A DNA stretch of 64,000 nt from Chryseobacterium ginsenosidimutans (GCF_024807225.1 NZ_JANUCO010000001.1:3286001-3350000); one strand, 5' to 3'. Counted from the first letter of the stretch, positions 46,601 to 55,631 are shown. Notes: generated by a model from the sequence alone, not told the origin. Translations and numbers: made by a program.

Positions 46601-48493
46601 TTAAAAAGCGAAACAAGAACATCCGAGCGCTCCCCAAAACGAATGATAATTATTCACCGGAATATTGCTCATTCTCGCATGGTCGTGATTATGATTGTGA
46701 ACATCGCAGCTTCCCGCACAACTGTGAATCTGAGAAGTCAATGGTGCTTTTAAACCTGACTTTGCATTTTTTTCAATTGCTGCCTGAAAATGTCCGCCAA
46801 CAGGAGAATAGCCGTTATACAAATTCGTCGGCGACCAATCCGGAAGAATAGGAATCGAGGGTAGCGCAAATGATGAAAACTCACCTTTTGCGTAGACAAT
46901 TTTTCCGTCTACAACCGTCATTTCCGCTTCGATATTTTTAATATCTTCGTCTTCAACCGTAAAATAATCTTTATCTAAAACTGCCAAATCAGCAAACATC
47001 CCCACCTGAATATCCCCTTTTTTCTGCTGTTCCTGAGAAAACCAGGCACTTCCTTTAGTGTACAATTCCAGCGCAACATTTCTGTCTAATCTGGTATCAG
47101 TATACAGCTGAAGTCCGCCAACTGTTTTCCCCACTGTCAACCAATACATCGAAACCCACGGATTGTAACTGCTTACTCTCGTTGCATCAGAACCACCACC
47201 AACAGGAACTTCCATTTCCAGCATTTTTTTGATGGGTGGTGTATTTTCAGCGGCATTTGCTCCGTATTGGTCGGTAAAATATTCTCCCTGATACGCCATT
47301 CTGCTTTGGATAGCGATTCCTCCGCCGAGCATTTTTACGCGCTCGATATTTTTTTCATCAATCGTTTCGGCATGGTCAAAAATCCAGGAAAGTCCGTTGA
47401 AAGGAATATCCTGATTTACTTTTTCAAAAACATTTAAAAATCTTGTAATACTTTCATTGTAAGTCGCATGAAGTCTGAATGGCCAACGATTCTCCACTAA
47501 TAGACGAACAACTTTTTCAAGATCGGCTTCCATATTTTCAGGCAAATCGGGTCTTGGCTGAAGGAAATCTTCAAAATCTGCTGCAGAAAAAACCAGCATC
47601 TCTCCTGCTCCGTTGTGACGGTACATATCATCGCCTTGGTATAATTTTACGGTATCAATCCAGTCGCTGAAATCTTCAAACTCATTTTTTGGTTTTTGAG
47701 TGAATAAATTATACGCGATTCTTACGGTAAGCTGTTTATTTTCATTTAGTTCATTCACGACTTGATAATCGTCCGGAAAATTCTGAAAACCTCCACCTGC
47801 ATCAATAACACTCGTAATTCCAAAACGGTTTAATTCTGTCATAAAATGTCTCGTAGAATTCACCTGATGTTCGTACGAAAGTTTCGGACCTTTTGCTAAA
47901 GTTGAATACAAAATCATGGCATTTGGAGTGGCAATAATCAATCCTGTAGGTTCTCCGTTGGTATCTCTTTCGATGTGTCCACCTGCAGGAGCTGGAGTAT
48001 TTTTAGTAAATCCAACCGCTTTCAAAGCCGCTCTGTTCATCAAAGCTCTGTCATACAAATGAAGGATGAAAACCGGAGTTTCGGGAGCAATTTTGTTGAT
48101 TTCTTCCAACGTCGGCATTCTTCTTTCCGCAAACTGAAATTCTGACCAACCACCGACCACACGAACCCACTGCGGAGAAGGAGTACGATCAACCTGTTCC
48201 TTTAACATTCTCAGCGCGTCGGCTAATGACGGAACGCCGTCCCATCTTAATTCAAGATTAAAGTTTAATCCGCCACGAATCAAATGAATATGAGAATCAT
48301 TGATTCCGGGAACTACTCTTTTCTTTTTTAAATCGATAATCTTTGTCGATTCCTCTGAAAACTGGTCGACCAAACTGTCATTTCCAACGGCAATAATTTT
48401 TCCTTCTTTAATGGCAACCGCAGAAATATCCGGCGTTTCTTTATTGAAACTGTGAATTTTTCCGTTATATAAAATTAAATCTGCCTTCATCAT
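46601..48493 (-). CDS. YtcJ-type amidohydrolase with a Cys/His-rich C-terminal tail
   Basis: 630 residues (start 48493 or 48490, two adjacent Met codons). Metal-dependent amidohydrolase of the YtcJ-like group: composite N-terminal strand ADLILYNGKIHSFNKETPDI, metal pair in GINDSHIHLIRGG, LHATYNESITRF, WIFDHAETID and GGGSDATRVSSYNPW. The last 45 residues contain HSCAGSCDVHNHNHDHARM and GALGCSCFAF, a histidine/cysteine-rich tail not part of the catalytic fold that could bind metal. No signal peptide. The gene overlaps the end of the M17-N-like gene by 1 bp and is 11 bp before DoxX. Substrate unknown. Confidence 0.75.
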   Translation of the reverse strand: MMKADLILYNGKIHSFNKETPDISAVAIKEGKIIAVGNDSLVDQFSEESTKIIDLKKKRVVPGINDSHIHLIRGGLNFNLELRWDGVPSLADALRMLKEQVDRTPSPQWVRVVGGWSEFQFAERRMPTLEEINKIAPETPVFILHLYDRALMNRAALKAVGFTKNTPAPAGGHIERDTNGEPTGLIIATPNAMILYSTLAKGPKLSYEHQVNSTRHFMTELNRFGITSVIDAGGGFQNFPDDYQVVNELNENKQLTVRIAYNLFTQKPKNEFEDFSDWIDTVKLYQGDDMYRHNGAGEMLVFSAADFEDFLQPRPDLPENMEADLEKVVRLLVENRWPFRLHATYNESITRFLNVFEKVNQDIPFNGLSWIFDHAETIDEKNIERVKMLGGGIAIQSRMAYQGEYFTDQYGANAAENTPPIKKMLEMEVPVGGGSDATRVSSYNPWVSMYWLTVGKTVGGLQLYTDTRLDRNVALELYTKGSAWFSQEQQKKGDIQVGMFADLAVLDKDYFTVEDEDIKNIEAEMTVVDGKIVYAKGEFSSFALPSIPILPDWSPTNLYNGYSPVGGHFQAAIEKNAKSGLKAPLTSQIHSCAGSCDVHNHNHDHARMSNIPVNNYHSFWGALGCSCFAF

Positions 48494-49240
48494 TATTGGG
48501 CATCAAGTTTTGTAATCGCTTCTTTAATTCCACCTCCTGCAACCGTAAAAAATGAAGGTCCTGCCAATAAAATAAGTTTTTGTACGGTCAGTTTTTCAGA
48601 CAAATGATTTTTATCCAAATAGGTTTGAGCTCTGTAAGCATCAAAAGCTCCCAACACAACATTTTCGGCAACCAGAGCAGTCGGAGAATCTACTCCTGCA
48701 TCTTTGAGGTCGCTGGCAAAAGAAACGGTTTTCACTTTTAGCTTTAAAGCTTCTCTCATCGCCACACTTCCGACTTCTCTCATTAATTCAGCATCGAAAG
48801 AATTTCTGTTTCCCAATCCGATTAACAATAATTTTTTTGATGATAAACTTCCTTTTGGCGGAGCGATTAATAATGTTTCTAACGCATGACCTTTAAACTG
48901 TCCTTTTTTTCTGACATCGGTAATTATTCCTTTCAAAGCTTGATCCAGATGAACCATTCCGTTTAACTCGGTAGGAAGCGCAGGTGGATTGAAAATGTCG
49001 CCTTCCGTATATTCGAAAACACAGGCAATCTGTAAGTCTGCGCCTGCCGCAGAAGGTCCTTGAACAAGACCAACGATAGAAACGCCGTCCACTTTTCCCC
49101 AAGTTGTTGTGGTTTCCGATGGCTGTTTTTGTTTCAGCTGTTGTTTGCGCTGAAATAAAATTCGTTGCTGAAGTTGTCAGTATTAATGCGACAAACATCG
49201 CTTTAGACCAATTGAAATATTTTGAAATTGAATTTTGCAT
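48493..49240 (-). pseudogene. Secreted protein with only a peptidase M17 N-terminal-like domain, frameshifted
   Basis: The frame from 49240 has a signal peptide (MFVALILTTSATNFISAQ) and then fails. The adjacent frame encodes GVSIVGLVQGPSAAGADLQI, FKGHALETLLIAPPKG, KLLLIGLGNRNSFDAELMRE and AVVLGAFDAYRAQTYL-type residues, as in the N-terminal domain of leucyl aminopeptidases, ending KLDAQ. Dropping one base of GAAACC (minus strand; GGTTTC at 49111-49116) gives AIGTTTTWGKVDGVSIV and 248 residues. The metal-binding catalytic domain of M17 is absent, so it is no peptidase. Its end overlaps the amidohydrolase start by 1 bp. Probably periplasmic; role unknown. Confidence 0.65.
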
Positions 49241-49290
49241 AATTAAATCGTTTTAATGATAATTTGGGTAAACTTTAATTTTATAGTTGG

Positions 49291-49375
49291 TAATCGCAAA
49301 GGCGCAAAGCTTTTTTTATGTTTTAAGGCGTAAGGATTTTATCTTTGATAAAATTTCACTCAGATTATTTTAAAA
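49291..49375 (+). repeat. Possible diverged copy E of the palindromic repeat
   Basis: AATCGCAAAGGCGCAAAGC and AAATTTCACTCAG resemble parts of the family core, but the middle is rearranged. It lies 50 bp upstream of the M17-N-like start codon, the same placement as in the fucose cluster. Confidence 0.4.
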
Positions 49376-49427
49376 ATATTTGCTTAGACCTTTGATTCTT
49401 ATTTTTTATTAAATTTCTATTCTCAAC

Positions 49428-49514
49428 GTTTGTCATCCCGTAGGAATCTAAACATAGTATTAGAAAAAATAATTGTGGAAAGATTCGAGCTGAGATCCCT
49501 TCGGGATGACAAAC
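49428..49514. repeat. MITE-like inverted-repeat element
   Basis: 87 bp with perfect 13-bp terminal inverted repeats (GTTTGTCATCCCG / CGGGATGACAAAC), extended to about 22 bp with a few mismatches. Too short to code. Looks like a small non-autonomous or REP-like element. Confidence 0.6.
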
Positions 49515-49648
49515 TTTGTGGTTATTTTTCTGCTCTTCAAATGGAAGACAGCGACATTAGCCCCGATTGTAACGACATCCTTTTTCTGAATTGGCTTTGA
49601 AAAAAAGCATAGGCGAAAAAGATATAGTGGAAAGCGGGATTAAGCTCC

Positions 49649-51037
49649 TTAAAATTTGAATCCTAAACGGATATTGTAAAAGACCCCGCTTTTCGCATCC
49701 GGAATAATATCCTCGATAAAAGCACCTTTTCTGAAATACTGAAGTCCACTCACCAACGAGATATATTTGCTGAAACTGTAAGTAAAATTGGTTAAATAAG
49801 CCGTCCCAATATATCTTTTGTCTGAGCTGCTTCCGGGACGATTGAGGACTCCGCTTGGTCTATAAACACCGTCATTCAGGGAATATCGCCAATTGAAAAC
49901 AACATCGACCTGCATTTTAAGTTTAGATGTTAAATCCAATGTTGCATACGGATGAATATCAATTAAATTAACCGGTCCAACCTGCGGACTGAAGCCAAAA
50001 TAACCGCCTTTAGGATAGAGAGGATTAAATGTATTGAGTTTTCCATCGTTCTTCGATTTGTCTCCGGAAATGTAGTCGTTGCGAAGATTAATACTTGGCT
50101 TAAACTTAACATTTTCAAACAGATAACCAATATCAACAGAGCCTGTCCACGCACTGATATTTCCTTCTCCGAAACTTCCAAATTGATAGGCTGCTTCCAG
50201 ATTATAGATGAATCCGCCGCCGTATTTCCAGAATCTTCCGCCGATGGTGTGGCGTTTTTCCTTGGCTGTTCCGGCTTCAAAGACAGATTCGTCTCTTCGG
50301 ATTCCGATATAGTACAGATCGAGGTTTCCGGCTTTTGGAAAGATAATTTTTGAATATAATCCCCAAAGATTCATCTGTTTCGACATTTTATTATCAAAAA
50401 CTCCTGCATTAATACTGTCTGCCATCATTGCAAAAGCATCAACAGAAAAATCTTTAGCAGAATACATCACTTTAGCTCCTGTAAAAGAAAGTCTTGCGTT
50501 TGGTCCTTCTCTTACGGAAATTAATCTTCCGGAACCGTAATCCAATTCCTGTCGACCAATTCTTGAAACCAATTTTCTATTCTGATTTTTAAAAATATTG
50601 ACATCAATAAAGAGATTCTGAATACTCAGCTGATCTTCATCAATTCCTCTGGATCCGTTTTTTCTTCCGTTTTGTAAAGCGCTTCTGACTTGTGAAAAAA
50701 TCCTTACATTTTCGCCCAAATGCAGATCGGCATGAACATCGTATCTCTGTAGAAAAAAATTGTTGTGTCCGATATTCTGTCTTCCCCAATCTTCGTTGTT
50801 GAAATCTACATATTCATACCGTGCTTCTCCCCCGAAAGACAGATAGCTATTTTTCTTTTCATTAAGAGGAAGAAATTTAACCTTATTATAAAAAGTGTCA
50901 GAAGAATCTTTTAAATATTCATAGTTTTCATCGTATCGCAGAAGCTTGAAACTCTGAGCCGATAAACTTTGAGTACAGAAAAAGATGATACCAATGACAA
51001 CTTTTAAAAACGATAGGTAATGTGCAGATTTCAACAT
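49649..51037 (-). CDS. Alginate-export-like outer-membrane porin
   Basis: 462 residues. Signal peptide (IIFFCTQSLSAQ). Barrel segments typical of the alginate_exp family: YLSFGGEARYEYVDFNNEDW, NNFFLQRYDVHADLHLGENV, RIFSQVRSALQNGRKNGSRG, RIGRQELDYGSGRLISVREG and ARLSFTGAKVMYSAKDFSVD, ending FYNIRLGFKF with a terminal Phe as expected of a barrel. The family includes AlgE but most members in Bacteroidota have no link with alginate. It lies 13 bp after the YcaC-like gene. It is probably a passive outer-membrane channel for the substrates of the neighbouring hydrolases. Confidence 0.75.
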   Translation of the reverse strand: MLKSAHYLSFLKVVIGIIFFCTQSLSAQSFKLLRYDENYEYLKDSSDTFYNKVKFLPLNEKKNSYLSFGGEARYEYVDFNNEDWGRQNIGHNNFFLQRYDVHADLHLGENVRIFSQVRSALQNGRKNGSRGIDEDQLSIQNLFIDVNIFKNQNRKLVSRIGRQELDYGSGRLISVREGPNARLSFTGAKVMYSAKDFSVDAFAMMADSINAGVFDNKMSKQMNLWGLYSKIIFPKAGNLDLYYIGIRRDESVFEAGTAKEKRHTIGGRFWKYGGGFIYNLEAAYQFGSFGEGNISAWTGSVDIGYLFENVKFKPSINLRNDYISGDKSKNDGKLNTFNPLYPKGGYFGFSPQVGPVNLIDIHPYATLDLTSKLKMQVDVVFNWRYSLNDGVYRPSGVLNRPGSSSDKRYIGTAYLTNFTYSFSKYISLVSGLQYFRKGAFIEDIIPDAKSGVFYNIRLGFKF

Positions 51038-51050
51038 TGAAAATTTTAGA

Positions 51051-51683
51051 TTAATGTTGAATCATTTTGTGTGAGTATTGAATTCCCAATCCGTAAGAAC
51101 CACCGTATTTTTTCATCAAATCGGTAACGGCAACGTACGTTTCCTGACGCGCCCAATCTCTCTGCAATTCTAAAATATACTGGATGGAAGTCATCGGTTT
51201 TACGCCTGCGTGAATCATTCTCTGAATGGCTCTTTCGTGTGCCTCGTCGCTTACATCGCCACAAGCATCGGTAATTACATACACATCATAATTTTCTTCC
51301 AATGCGGACAAAGCGGGTCCCACGATACAAACGCCCGTCCACAAACCAGCAAAAACCAGTTTTTGTTTCTGAGTTCCTACAATTGCTTTGTAAGCCGCTT
51401 CGTCTTCCCATGTGTTCATCGTCGTTCTGTCGATATAACCGGAAGTCGCCATTGGATATGCTTCTTCAATTTCCGGGAAAACAGGTCCTGAGAAACTTTC
51501 TTCAGCAACAGTTGTTACGATCGTCGGAACATTGAATATTTTGGAAGCTCCACAAATTACGGCAACGTTGTTACGAAGCTCGTTCATTGAAATACTTTTT
51601 GTTGCAAACGCCATTTGACCTTCAAAATCGATTAATACAAGAGCGTGATTATCCGGAGATAGTAGTTTTGGTGATGGTTTCAT
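51051..51683 (-). CDS. YcaC-like isochorismatase-family hydrolase
   Basis: 210 residues of the cysteine hydrolase (isochorismatase) superfamily. Catalytic Asp in ALVLIDFEGQM (near residue 19), catalytic Cys in FAGLWTGVCIVGPALSAL, and the intervening IDRTTMNTWED, which has the Arg of YcaC-type members in place of the Lys of nicotinamidases. DACGDVSDEAHERAIQRM follows. Cytoplasmic, probably oligomeric; the substrate of YcaC-like proteins is not settled. It stands 13 bp before the porin gene and 41 bp after an alpha/beta hydrolase gene. Confidence 0.78.
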   Translation of the reverse strand: MKPSPKLLSPDNHALVLIDFEGQMAFATKSISMNELRNNVAVICGASKIFNVPTIVTTVAEESFSGPVFPEIEEAYPMATSGYIDRTTMNTWEDEAAYKAIVGTQKQKLVFAGLWTGVCIVGPALSALEENYDVYVITDACGDVSDEAHERAIQRMIHAGVKPMTSIQYILELQRDWARQETYVAVTDLMKKYGGSYGLGIQYSHKMIQH

Positions 51684-51724
51684 TTTAAGTTATTTTTTTG
51701 TTGTTATTTTAGTTTAATAGAAAA

Positions 51725-52636
51725 TTATTGCTTTAAAAATTTGATGAATTCAGCATTGAATTTATCTTTCTCTTCAATAAAAGAAGCGTGACCGCTCTTC
51801 TCAAAAGGAATTAATTGTGAACCTGCAATCGCTTTATGCATTTGTTCAGCCAATTCATAAGAAACAATTTTGTCCTGTTTTGCGTGAAGAATAAGGGTTG
51901 GAATTTTAATTTTTGGCAGATCTCCTCTCAGATCTTCATCTCTCAAAGCGATAAGTGCCTGCTCCATTGCATAAGCAGAAGACTGCATCTCGATGCTTCC
52001 CAACCAAGCGCCAATTCCAGGTGAAACTGAAGTTGCAGATAAAACAAATTTTTCTCCTACAGCATTTAGCAATGCAGGTCTGTCATTATTATTGAGCTCG
52101 ATCCATTGGGTAATATCTTCTTTCTTAAACAATGGATAAGGATAATCGGATCTTTTGGTGTGTAAAGGTGCAGCAGCAGAGAACAATGCCAATTTGCTGA
52201 CGTGCGCGCTATTATATTTTGCAACGTAATGCAATGCTATGGCACCGCCCATCGAATGTCCAGCTAAAGTTGCATCTTTGATGTCTAATTTGTCTAAAAC
52301 AGTTTTGATATCGGAAGCAAATTGATCGTAATCATACTTTCCATAAGGTTTGTCTGACTGTCCGAATCCTCTCAAAGTGATCCCTATAACACGATATCCT
52401 GCTTTGATTAAGGGATGATATTGATATTCCCAAGAGGCATCACTCAAAGGATAACCGTGAATTAAAACAACCGTTTTTCCTTCGCCAAGGTCGGTAATGT
52501 GAAGTCTTACGTTGGGTTCAACTTCAATATATTCGGCTCTCGCTTTTGTTGATTTTCCTGTATTTTGTGCCTGAACATTGGTAACGAATACTGTAGCTAA
52601 TAAAGCCGCAGTACCAAGAATTGATTTTAATTTCAT
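51725..52636 (-). CDS. Secreted alpha/beta hydrolase
   Basis: 303 residues with a signal peptide (GTAALLATVFVTNVQAQ), then an alpha/beta hydrolase fold. Oxyanion-hole strand VVLIHGYPLSDASWEYQ, nucleophile Ser in LAGHSMGGAIAL, acid in HAKQDKIVS and His in SGHASFIEEK form the triad. The closest type is the chloroperoxidase/esterase group. Export distinguishes it from its relative at 53318. It is 41 bp before the YcaC-like gene and 155 bp after the MaoC gene. The substrate is unknown; an ester or lactone is likely. Confidence 0.78.
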   Translation of the reverse strand: MKLKSILGTAALLATVFVTNVQAQNTGKSTKARAEYIEVEPNVRLHITDLGEGKTVVLIHGYPLSDASWEYQYHPLIKAGYRVIGITLRGFGQSDKPYGKYDYDQFASDIKTVLDKLDIKDATLAGHSMGGAIALHYVAKYNSAHVSKLALFSAAAPLHTKRSDYPYPLFKKEDITQWIELNNNDRPALLNAVGEKFVLSATSVSPGIGAWLGSIEMQSSAYAMEQALIALRDEDLRGDLPKIKIPTLILHAKQDKIVSYELAEQMHKAIAGSQLIPFEKSGHASFIEEKDKFNAEFIKFLKQ

Positions 52637-52791
52637 GATATTACATATAAAGGTTGATATTTGACAGATTTATTTTAAAAATGTCAGAGGTAATTAAGTA
52701 AGTTTTAAAATGGAATTTTCAAATCAGCTGCCCCTTACTCTAATATAATTTCAATTTATAAAAGAGACAGCAGATTCAAAAAAGAAGAATT

Positions 52792-53280
52792 TTATCTTTT
52801 CAATAAGTATTTATGCTCACCTTCCAATACAAGTTCAGATTTTTGGTTATAGATCGTCACTTTTGTGGTAACGACACCTTTATCTCCTTGTGGCGTAAGA
52901 TCTGTAATCGTGAGCGAAGAATACAATGTATCACCGGAATGAACTTCCTTCAAAAAGCTACACGAAAGCTCCAGAAAACTGATGAAAATATTTCCAAAAT
53001 AATGAGGCAGCAAAGTCGCTCCGGGAGCGGTAAATGCCAAAACCTGTAATCCGTGGACAACCGGCGCTTCGTGGCCGTATCTTTTCGCATATTCTGCATC
53101 GTAATGAATGGGATGATTATCACACGAAACCGTTTGAAAAGCCGATGCATGAGCGTCCGTCAATGTTCTGCTCGGTGCCCGGAAAACTTCTCCGATAACC
53201 AATTCATCAAAAGTACGAGCCTTTACGATAGCGAAATCTTTAGGATTAAATGCTGATTCGTTTGTATTTGAATTTTCCAT
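52792..53280 (-). CDS. MaoC-family (R)-hydratase-like protein
   Basis: 162 residues, a single hot-dog domain. The hydratase-2 motif is DNHPIHYDAEYAKRYGHEAP followed by VVHGLQVLAFTAPG, with the catalytic Asp and His. Later SFLKEVHSGDTLYSSLTITD is the usual second strand pair. It probably hydrates enoyl-CoA compounds. It lies 37 bp after an alpha/beta hydrolase gene and before another. The combination suggests degradation of an acyl or aromatic-side-chain compound, but the CoA-linked step has no other partner in the window. Confidence 0.78.
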   Translation of the reverse strand: MENSNTNESAFNPKDFAIVKARTFDELVIGEVFRAPSRTLTDAHASAFQTVSCDNHPIHYDAEYAKRYGHEAPVVHGLQVLAFTAPGATLLPHYFGNIFISFLELSCSFLKEVHSGDTLYSSLTITDLTPQGDKGVVTTKVTIYNQKSELVLEGEHKYLLKR

Positions 53281-53317
53281 AAAAACTTTTTTGAGTTAGA
53301 ATATTTTTAAATGGAAT

Positions 53318-54139
53318 TTATTCGGTAATGAAAGCTAATAAATCATTGTTGATCGTTTCTGCATGTACAGTCGGCATTCCATGAGGGAAACCTGGGTAAG
53401 TAATTAGTTTACCATTTTTTAATAATTTAATTGATTTTAGAGCTGCATTCTGGTAAGGAACAATCTGGTCATCTTCCCCATGAAGAACCAAAACCGGAAT
53501 ATCAACCGCTTGTAAGTCTTCTCTAAAATCGGTTTCAGAAAACGCTTTAATGCCTTCGTAATGAGCCACGATACCTCCCATCATTCCCTGTCTCCACCAA
53601 TTTCTCTGTACACCTTCTTTTACAACCGCACCTTCTCTGTTGTATCCGTAGAAAGGAATTGTCAAATCGATGTAAAACTGCTGTCTGTTGTTCAACGTCT
53701 GATCTCTGATCCCGTCGAAAACTTCCATCGGTACACCGTCCGGATTGCTGTCACTCGCTACCATAATTGGCGGAACAGCACTGATTAAAACTGCTTTTTT
53801 GGCTCTTCCGTTGGCATATTTGTTCACGTAACGAATTACTTCACCACCACCTGTTGAGTGTCCGATGTGAATAACGTCTTTCAAATCAAGGAATTCTACC
53901 AATTCAACTGCGTCGGAAGCATACTGTTCTATAGTGTGACCATAAATATCCTGGCTGGATCTTCCGTGACCTCTTCTGTCATGCGTTACAACTCTGTAAC
54001 CTTTCTGTAAGAAGAAAATTACCTGTGCATCCCAATCGTCAGATGATAAAGGCCATCCGTGGTGAAACATCAATGTTTGTCCTTTTCCTTGATCTTTGTA
54101 GAAAATCTCTGTTCCGTCTTTCAATTTTAGTGTACTCAT
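53318..54139 (-). CDS. Non-heme chloroperoxidase-like alpha/beta hydrolase
   Basis: 273 residues, no signal peptide. It starts LKLKDGTEIFYKDQGKGQTL. Oxyanion strand MFHHGWPLSSDDWDAQV, nucleophile in HIGHSTGGGEVIRYV (Ser of GHSTGGGE, the signature of cofactor-free haloperoxidases and arylesterases), acid in LHGEDDQIVPY and His in FPHGMPTVHAE. Such enzymes are esterases that also form peracids. It is the first gene of the minus-strand detoxification block. The promoter should lie in the upstream gap. Confidence 0.85.
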   Translation of the reverse strand: MSTLKLKDGTEIFYKDQGKGQTLMFHHGWPLSSDDWDAQVIFFLQKGYRVVTHDRRGHGRSSQDIYGHTIEQYASDAVELVEFLDLKDVIHIGHSTGGGEVIRYVNKYANGRAKKAVLISAVPPIMVASDSNPDGVPMEVFDGIRDQTLNNRQQFYIDLTIPFYGYNREGAVVKEGVQRNWWRQGMMGGIVAHYEGIKAFSETDFREDLQAVDIPVLVLHGEDDQIVPYQNAALKSIKLLKNGKLITYPGFPHGMPTVHAETINNDLLAFITE

Positions 54140-54907
54140 TGTTTTATTTTTTTTGATTAATAATTAAATTCATAACATTAATTTCAAAAAACAGCCCAAA
54201 TAAATAAATCACTGATTTACAGATTATTAAATTTCAAATCATTAATTTTCCATTACGGTATTTCGTAAATTTATTACGGCTTTATGATAAACTATCTATA
54301 TTTTGATTAATTTTTAAAATTCTGACTGAAATAAAATTCTTAAAATGATTATACGATAGCATTATCATTGACCTTATATCAATAAAATTTCTGTGGCTTC
54401 TGTTGTTGATTTGATCTTCAAATCTGAAAAAACCTTTTCTTGTTTCCTCTTGCTAATCTTTGATTTTCCCGCTTCCTGTAGCGATTTTTTATAGAAAAAT
54501 ATAGGGGAGCAGTCAATTAGAAAATGACTTGCAAATACGCATTTAGAATGAGTATTGATCAATTCTTTAGATTAAACCTAATGAAAAATCCCTTCAATAA
54601 ATCTATTGAAGGGATTTTTACTAGTGACCCCAGTGGTGCATTTTTCGAACAAGTTTGTAGAAGATTTGAATAAACTTATAGCTCTTACAAGGTTATTAAT
54701 CATCATATGACGATTCTGAGAAATATTTTATATTACAAAATATTATGAGAGCTATTATGGGCGGTTTATATTAATTTTCAAAATATAGATGATTATTGTA
54801 AACTCCATTCTTACACGATCCTAGCAATTTGCGTTCGCTAATTGTTAAGATTTGTCACGGATTACAAATCCGCGACATCGTGGTACTATCGCGTAAAGAG
54901 CCGAAAA
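54140..54907. other. Gap of 768 bp at the edge of an accessory pocket
   Basis: No convincing gene. Contains a 16-bp perfect hairpin (54584-54619), a short open stretch at 54624-54710 with residues VTPVVHFSNKFVEDLNKLI that may be a gene remnant, and an imperfect palindrome near 54852-54880 (TGTCACGGATT-ACA-AATCCGCGACA). A 62-codon minus-strand frame at 54374-54562 does not look real. Confidence 0.5.
54584..54622. terminator. Strong hairpin, possible terminator
   Basis: Perfect 16-bp stem AAAAATCCCTTCAATA / TATTGAAGGGATTTTT with a 4-nt loop, A run on one side and T run on the other, so it could act on both strands. No gene ends directly beside it. Confidence 0.6.
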
Positions 54908-55612
54908 TTAGGAAGTTGACACTAACATAACATCTTCTATTTCCCAATAATTATCATGCAATCTTAGTTTAAATATAGCATTTCTACCGTAATAATCTTT
55001 TTTTATACGATGGTCAACAAAAACTAATGCTGTTCTTTTAGAAGGATCAAATACAATCTCTGAAAAATAGACAACACCTATCTCACATTCATTTGTATGT
55101 TTATCATACTCTGCCAGATCTAGGACTTTTGCGGTACACAAATTAAATTGATTTGCTTTTATAGAACTTCGTGTACTTAATTTTTTAATAATATCTGTAT
55201 TACTGGAAAATTCTTTTAAAAGCTCCTTCGTACTTTTTATGTCATTTATATGAGCTTCGGGATGACCTGTAATAAAGTTTTTACTACTTGTAGCAAAATA
55301 TGTATTTTTACGTTTAGTAGAATCTATATACAAATTGCAAAATTTTTCAGGATGATTAAAAATTTCGTTGTGCACTTTTGTCTTCTCTTCGATATATAAA
55401 TCATCATCATGAACTCTTAAACTATCAAAATATCTTTTTTCACCTAAATAGTCTTCTCTAAAAAAATAAGGTATCAACTGATCTGTTAAATCATTATATA
55501 GTTTTACATTAGTATCGGTTGATTGACTTACACATTTCTTCATTTCCTCCTTACAATTCGTAAGTAATAAAGAGGATAATAAAATTATAACTATTTTAGT
55601 TTTAAAATTCAT
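54908..55612 (-). CDS. Lipoprotein of unknown function, possible immunity partner
   Basis: 234 residues. Lipoprotein signal IILLSSLLLTNCKEEMKK, with the lipidated Cys at residue 20. The mature protein is polar, with LCTAKVLDLAEYDKHTNECE, VVYFSEIVFDPSKRTALVFV and a final NYWEIEDVMLVSTS; the last part resembles the ending of small secreted proteins that judge enzyme output. It starts 19 bp after the zincin-like gene, on the same strand. A toxin gene followed by a lipoprotein is a common effector/immunity arrangement in Bacteroidota, but the family itself is not recognised. Confidence 0.55.
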   Translation of the reverse strand: MNFKTKIVIILLSSLLLTNCKEEMKKCVSQSTDTNVKLYNDLTDQLIPYFFREDYLGEKRYFDSLRVHDDDLYIEEKTKVHNEIFNHPEKFCNLYIDSTKRKNTYFATSSKNFITGHPEAHINDIKSTKELLKEFSSNTDIIKKLSTRSSIKANQFNLCTAKVLDLAEYDKHTNECEIGVVYFSEIVFDPSKRTALVFVDHRIKKDYYGRNAIFKLRLHDNYWEIEDVMLVSTS

Positions 55613-55631
55613 ATTGTTTAGGGATTTTGGG

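Larger units (their letters stand above)
49241..49648. other. Intergenic region with a diverged repeat copy and a MITE-like element
   Basis: 408 bp without a gene. A diverged copy of the palindromic repeat lies at 49291-49375, an 87-bp inverted-repeat element at 49428-49514, and a GTGGAAAGCGGGATTAAGCT segment near 49631 related to that near 13198. Confidence 0.6.

Noticed and set aside
4860..49240. Programmed ribosomal frameshifting as the cause of the eight split genes
   Set aside because: The motif lies on both strands and in different codon phases relative to the genes, and the families involved are not known to use frameshifting.
54374..54562. Minus-strand frame of 62 codons
   Set aside because: No ribosome site, no family resemblance, and it lies in AT-rich noncoding DNA.
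54624..54660. GTGACCCCAG...TTCGAA read as a tRNA 3' end or att duplicate
   Set aside because: No acceptor or T stem can be formed and it does not match the end of the tRNA-Arg at 56346.
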